Source: Streptomyces humi
GTDB lineage: Bacteria > Actinomycetota > Actinomycetes > Streptomycetales > Streptomycetaceae
Length of the DNA: 57,962 nucleotides
Direction of reading: 5' to 3'
Assembly: GCF_001005085.2 (NCBI RefSeq)
Contig: NZ_LBMU02000090.1
Location: 1 to 57,962 of the forward strand
Position numbers and translations under genes: made by a program. The first letter of the stretch is position 1. Every line of letters starts with the position of its first letter. Below the pieces are notes generated by a model. It saw only the letters and a list, made by a program, of their open reading frames with translations. It searched no databases and was not told the DNA's origin. This document shows, one piece after another, positions 54,262 to 57,962 of the stretch.

Positions 54262-56361
54262 TCAGCTCCCGGCGGGCTTCTCCGGCATCCGGAACTCGCA
54301 CCACACGGCCTTGCCGCCGCCGCGCGCCTCCACGCCCCACGCGTCGGTCATCAGGTCGACCAGCAGCAGCCCCCGCCCGGACACCCCGTTCTCGCCCGCC
54401 TCGCGGCGGCGCGGCAGGGCGCTGGAGGAGTCCTCGACCTCGACGCGCAGCCGGCGCTCACTGCCGCCGAGGACCCGGAGGGTGACGATCGCCGATCCCT
54501 CGGTGTGCATGAGCGCGTTGGTGATCAGCTCGTCGGCGACCAGCTCGATCTCGTCGGCGCGGTCCCCCGCGCCCCAGGCGCGGACGGCGGCGCGGATCAT
54601 GTGCCGGGCCAGGCGCAGCGCCTCGGGGTCGCCGGAGGCCACGTGCTGCTGGAGGCGGCCGACGGCCCGTGTGCTGTCCTGGCCGCGGCGGCGCAGCAGG
54701 AGCAGGGCCACGTCGTCGTCGCCGCCGCGCTCCTCGGCGAGTTCGATCAGCCGGTCGGCGAGGTCCCGTACGTCCTCCGGTCCCGCGGCGACCTGCGCGG
54801 TCAGGGCCCGCATCCCGTCACCGAGGTCGGTGCCGGGCTGTTCCACCAGTCCGTCGGTGCACAGCAGCAGCGTCTCGCCCGGATCCAGCTCCAGCGTGGA
54901 CACCGGGTACTCCAGGCTCTCGAACTCCGCGGACAGGCCGAGCGGCAGCCCGCCCTCCACGGGCACCCGGCGGCACCCGCCGTCGGCGCCGCGGACCAGT
55001 GGGTCGATGTGCCCGGCGCGGACCACCTGGACGACACCGGTGGACAGGTCGGCCTCGGCGTACAGGCAGGTGGCGAAGCGGTCGGTGTCCAGTTCGTCGA
55101 GGAAGACGGAGGCGCGGGCCATCACGGTGGCCGGGGGGTGGCCCTCGGCGGCGTAGGCGCGCAGCACGATGCGCAGCTGGCCCATGACGGCCGCAGCGTG
55201 CGTGTCGTGGCCCTGGACGTCGCCGATGACCGCGCCGACCCGGCCGCCGGGCAGCGGGATCAGGTCGTACCAGTCGCCGCCGATGTCCCGGCCCAGGGTG
55301 CCGGCGGCGCTCGCCGAGCGGTAGCGGACGGCGACGTCGGCGCCGCGCACGCTGGGGATGGTGCGCGGCAGCATCGCCTGCTGGAGGCCCTGCGCGAGGT
55401 CCTTCTCCTGCTCGTAGAGCATGGCCCGCTGGAGGCTCTGCGCGATGCTGCTGCCGAGGGCGACCAGGACGGCGCGTTCCTCGTCGGAGAAGCCCAGCCG
55501 GTCGTCGTAGAGCAGGCCCATGGCGCCGATCGGACGGGCCTGCGCGATCAGCGGCAGGTAGGCGGCCGACGTGATGCGCAGGCCGGTGATGTGCGGCCAC
55601 AGTACGGGGTAGCTCTCGGCGAAGTCCTCGGGCGACTCGATGAAGCGGGGGCTGAGCGTGCGCACCACCTCGCCCATCGGGTAGGGCTCCTCCACCCGGG
55701 TGATCCGGGTACCGGGTACGAAGCTGCCCGCCGGCCCCTCCGCGACCAGCCGGATCCGGCCCGCCTCCAGCAGGCCCATCACCAGACTGGCCGCCCCGAG
55801 GTTGGGGATCCCCTGGGCGTCCTTGAGGGCGTCGATGACGTCCTGGACGCTCCGGGCGTGCGCGAGCGCGACGGTGATCACCTGGACCACGTTGGTCTGC
55901 TGCCGCAGCGCCTCGTCCTGGGCGGCCCGCAGGCTGCGCGCCTCGCTGTCCTCCAGTTCCCGGGTGGCGTCCCGGACGATGCCCACGACCCGGCGCGGGC
56001 GGCCCGTGGCGTCCCGCCGGATGTAGCCCTGGGTGTGGGTCCAGCGCGGGGTGCCGTCGCGGCGGCGGATGCGGAAGTACGCCCCGTAGTTCTCGCTGCC
56101 GTCCTTGATGGCCTGGGCCACCACCGCGTCCAGCCGGCTGCCCTCCGACAGGGGCACCCGGACGGCCAGGCTCTCGGGGCGCCCGTCGTACTCCTCGGGG
56201 AGCAGGTCGAAGACCTCGTACGCCTGCGCGTCCATGTGGAACAGACCGGCGTCCAGGTCCCAGTCGAAGGTGCCCAGGCGGTTGAGTGCCAGGATCGGGT
56301 GGTCCGGGTGTGCGGGCCAGTCGTCCGGGAGTGACGGAGCGCTCGCTCCCCGATCAGCCAT
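54262..56361 (-). CDS. PAS-GAF-PP2C-HATPase sensor phosphatase
   Basis: A 699-residue cytoplasmic protein. A PAS domain (about 20-130, LNRLGTFDWDLDAGLFHMDA...GIVRDATRELED) is followed by a GAF-like sensor (about 145-310) and a SpoIIE/PP2C phosphatase (about 325-545). The phosphatase shows GGDWYDLIPLPGGRVGAVIGD, LCTDGLVEQPG and GGDDDVALLLL. A HATPase kinase domain follows (about 560-695, VADELITNALMHTEG and GRGLLLVDLMTDAWGVE). The combination suggests control of an anti-sigma / anti-anti-sigma switch, with kinase and phosphatase in one chain. Divergent from the LMF gene. Confidence 0.9.
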   Translation of the reverse strand: MADRGASAPSLPDDWPAHPDHPILALNRLGTFDWDLDAGLFHMDAQAYEVFDLLPEEYDGRPESLAVRVPLSEGSRLDAVVAQAIKDGSENYGAYFRIRRRDGTPRWTHTQGYIRRDATGRPRRVVGIVRDATRELEDSEARSLRAAQDEALRQQTNVVQVITVALAHARSVQDVIDALKDAQGIPNLGAASLVMGLLEAGRIRLVAEGPAGSFVPGTRITRVEEPYPMGEVVRTLSPRFIESPEDFAESYPVLWPHITGLRITSAAYLPLIAQARPIGAMGLLYDDRLGFSDEERAVLVALGSSIAQSLQRAMLYEQEKDLAQGLQQAMLPRTIPSVRGADVAVRYRSASAAGTLGRDIGGDWYDLIPLPGGRVGAVIGDVQGHDTHAAAVMGQLRIVLRAYAAEGHPPATVMARASVFLDELDTDRFATCLYAEADLSTGVVQVVRAGHIDPLVRGADGGCRRVPVEGGLPLGLSAEFESLEYPVSTLELDPGETLLLCTDGLVEQPGTDLGDGMRALTAQVAAGPEDVRDLADRLIELAEERGGDDDVALLLLRRRGQDSTRAVGRLQQHVASGDPEALRLARHMIRAAVRAWGAGDRADEIELVADELITNALMHTEGSAIVTLRVLGGSERRLRVEVEDSSSALPRRREAGENGVSGRGLLLVDLMTDAWGVEARGGGKAVWCEFRMPEKPAGS

Positions 56362-56502
56362 GGGGCCACCTTGCCAGGCGCAGCACGACCGGGCAATTCA
56401 TCCCCATTGTCCACATCACTCACCCGGGTTACGCGACCGGGGAGGCGAGGTACACAGGGTGACAGGCCCCTTCCCACCGGACCCAGGCAGGAGCGCACGG
56501 CC

Positions 56503-57924
56503 GTGGACTGGTTCACCGCACCCGGGTACTGGTTGAGCCGGCTGGTCTTCCAGCGGGCGCTGGCCGGTGTCTACCTCTTCGCGTTCCTGACGGCGGCGCT
56601 CCAGTTCCGGGCCCTGCTCGGGGAGCGCGGGATGCTGCCGATCCCGAGGTTCGTGGCACGGGTCCCCTTCCGGCGGGCACCGAGCCTCTTCCACCTGCGC
56701 TACTCGGACGGGTTCTTCGCGGGCTGCGCCTGGGCGGGCTGCGCCGTGTCGGTGGCGCTGGCGGCCGGCGCGGACTCCGAACTGCCGCTCTGGGCGGGGA
56801 TGCTGCTGTGGCTGGTGCCCTGGGCGCTGTACCTGTCGATCGTGAACGTCGGCCAGACGTGGTACGCGTTCGGCTGGGAGTCCCTGCTGCTCGAGGTCGG
56901 CTTCCTGGCGGTCTTCCTCGGCAACGACGAGGTGGCCCCGCCGTTCGTGGTGCTCCTGCTGCTGCGCTGGATCCTGTTCCGGGTGGAGTTCGGCGCGGGC
57001 CTGATCAAGATGCGCGGGGACGCCTGCTGGCGCAAGCTGACCTGCCTGCACTACCACCACGAGACCCAGCCCATGCCGGGTCCGCTGAGCTGGTTCTTCC
57101 ACCACCTCCCGGGACCGGTCCACAAGGCGGAGGTGGCCGCGAACCACCTCACCCAACTGGTCGTGCCCGTGCTGCTGTTCACCCCGCAGCCGATCGCGAC
57201 GGCCGCCGCGTCCCTGATGATCCTCACCCAGCTGTGGCTGGTGGCGTCCGGCAACTTCTCCTGGCTCAACTGGATCACCGTCGTGGTGGCCCTGTCGGCA
57301 CTGGAGCTGCCCACGGACCGTACGGCCGCGCCGCCGGCCCCGCTGTGGTACGAGGCCGTCGTCCTCGCCGTGACCGCGCTGATCCTCTTCCTGAGCTACC
57401 GCCCCGTGGTGAACATGATCTCCCGCCGCCAGGTGATGAACCGGTCCTTCGACCCGCTCCACCTGGTCAACACCTACGGCGCGTTCGGCAGCGTCAGCCG
57501 GATCCGGTACGAGGTGGTGGTCGAGGGCACCCTGGACGGCACGCCGCGCGAGGACTCCGACTGGCGGGAGTACGAGTTCAAGGGCAAGCCGGGCGATCCC
57601 CGGCACTGGCCGCGCCAGTTCGCCCCCTACCACCTGCGCCTCGACTGGCTGATGTGGTTCGCCGCGCTCTCCCCCGCCTACGCCGACGACTGGTTCGGCG
57701 GCCTGGTGGAGCGCCTCCTGGAGGAGGACCGCGACACCCTGCGGCTGCTGCGCCGCTCCCCGTTCCAGCCCGGCGAGCCCCCGCGCTTCGTCCGCGCCCG
57801 CCTCTTCCGCTACCGCTACACGACCTGGCGGGAGCTGCGCGAGACGGGCGCGTGCTGGAAGCGGACATACGTACGAGATTTCCTGCCACCGACCCGACTG
57901 GCCACGAGGACACGCCGACCGTAG
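56503..57924 (+). CDS. lipase maturation factor family membrane protein
   Basis: A 473-residue protein with several membrane helices in the first 300 residues. WYAFGWESLLLEVGFLAVFLGN, VVLLLLRWILFRVEFGAGLIKMRGDACWRKLTC and HYHHETQPMPGPLSWFFHHLP, seen in parts, are hallmarks of the LMF1 family. The soluble C-terminus includes RIRYEVVVEGTLDGTPREDSDWREYEFKGKPGDP, seen in parts. In animals LMF1 folds lipases in the ER; the bacterial role is unknown. GTG start at 56503 with AGGAG about ten bases upstream. The 38 bases to the end of the window hold no further gene. Confidence 0.88.
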   Translation: MDWFTAPGYWLSRLVFQRALAGVYLFAFLTAALQFRALLGERGMLPIPRFVARVPFRRAPSLFHLRYSDGFFAGCAWAGCAVSVALAAGADSELPLWAGMLLWLVPWALYLSIVNVGQTWYAFGWESLLLEVGFLAVFLGNDEVAPPFVVLLLLRWILFRVEFGAGLIKMRGDACWRKLTCLHYHHETQPMPGPLSWFFHHLPGPVHKAEVAANHLTQLVVPVLLFTPQPIATAAASLMILTQLWLVASGNFSWLNWITVVVALSALELPTDRTAAPPAPLWYEAVVLAVTALILFLSYRPVVNMISRRQVMNRSFDPLHLVNTYGAFGSVSRIRYEVVVEGTLDGTPREDSDWREYEFKGKPGDPRHWPRQFAPYHLRLDWLMWFAALSPAYADDWFGGLVERLLEEDRDTLRLLRRSPFQPGEPPRFVRARLFRYRYTTWRELRETGACWKRTYVRDFLPPTRLATRTRRP

Positions 57925-57962
57925 CCGGGCGGGCCGGCGGCCGGGCCCGCGGGGCGGTTCAG

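Overview
The window is very GC-rich, with codon third positions almost always G or C, frequent GTG starts, short overlaps between genes and no tRNA or rRNA that I could find. Gene content (ergothioneine operon, RmdA-type c-di-GMP enzyme, DUF574-type methyltransferase, class F sortase, LysX, SpoIIE-type phosphatases, ECF sigma and ZAS anti-sigma) points to a Streptomyces chromosome. From memory, the order olsA-olsB-sdhB-sdhA-sdhC-lysR-rmdA-lipoprotein-proline-rich protein resembles the SCO09xx part of the S. coelicolor left arm. I could not check this by search. No insertion sequence, prophage or CRISPR array was seen.

Layout. 1-8039: a membrane PP2C phosphatase, an Aur1-like PAP2 phosphatase, a secreted GH43-like glycosidase with an arabinose-binding AbfB domain, an amidase, and a tiny NfeD-like protein next to a flotillin. 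8316-11059: a MarR repressor divergent from an alpha/beta hydrolase with a clear shared operator, an unpaired PemK/MazF-like protein, and a bacterial poly(ADP-ribose) glycohydrolase. 11347-15756: a compact egtABCD ergothioneine operon whose genes all overlap. 15905-24432: an orphan sugar-binding lipoprotein, dodecin, a HAD phosphatase, a flavin-dependent oxidoreductase, a large Clp ATPase, a small antitoxin-like protein and a UvrA-like ATPase. 24530-30883: the ornithine-lipid pair olsB-olsA, a single-anchor (B-type) succinate dehydrogenase sdhCAB, and a divergent LysR regulator. 31087-34040: the GGDEF-EAL protein RmdA, translationally coupled to a SAM-dependent methyltransferase.

34399-40886 is the most distinctive part. 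It holds a repeat lipoprotein, a proline-rich secreted protein, a four-helix membrane protein, two related secreted proteins with C-terminal membrane anchors, a class F sortase and a Tat-exported polysaccharide deacetylase. It looks like a cell-envelope locus. The two anchored proteins have sorting-signal architecture but no classical LPXTG motif, so they may be non-canonical substrates of the neighbouring sortase; this is inference.

41039-57924: LysX, a universal stress protein, MFS and APC transporters, a LysR and a second MarR-hydrolase pair with two operators three helical turns apart, a CapA-like lipoprotein whose usual catalytic Asn-His is missing, an ECF sigma / unknown protein / anti-sigma trio, an Fpg/Nei glycosylase, a PAS-GAF-PP2C-kinase sensor phosphatase, and a lipase maturation factor. 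Several intergenic regions carry copies of one dispersed palindromic repeat (10101, 26444, 30960-31080, 34189) at gene ends.
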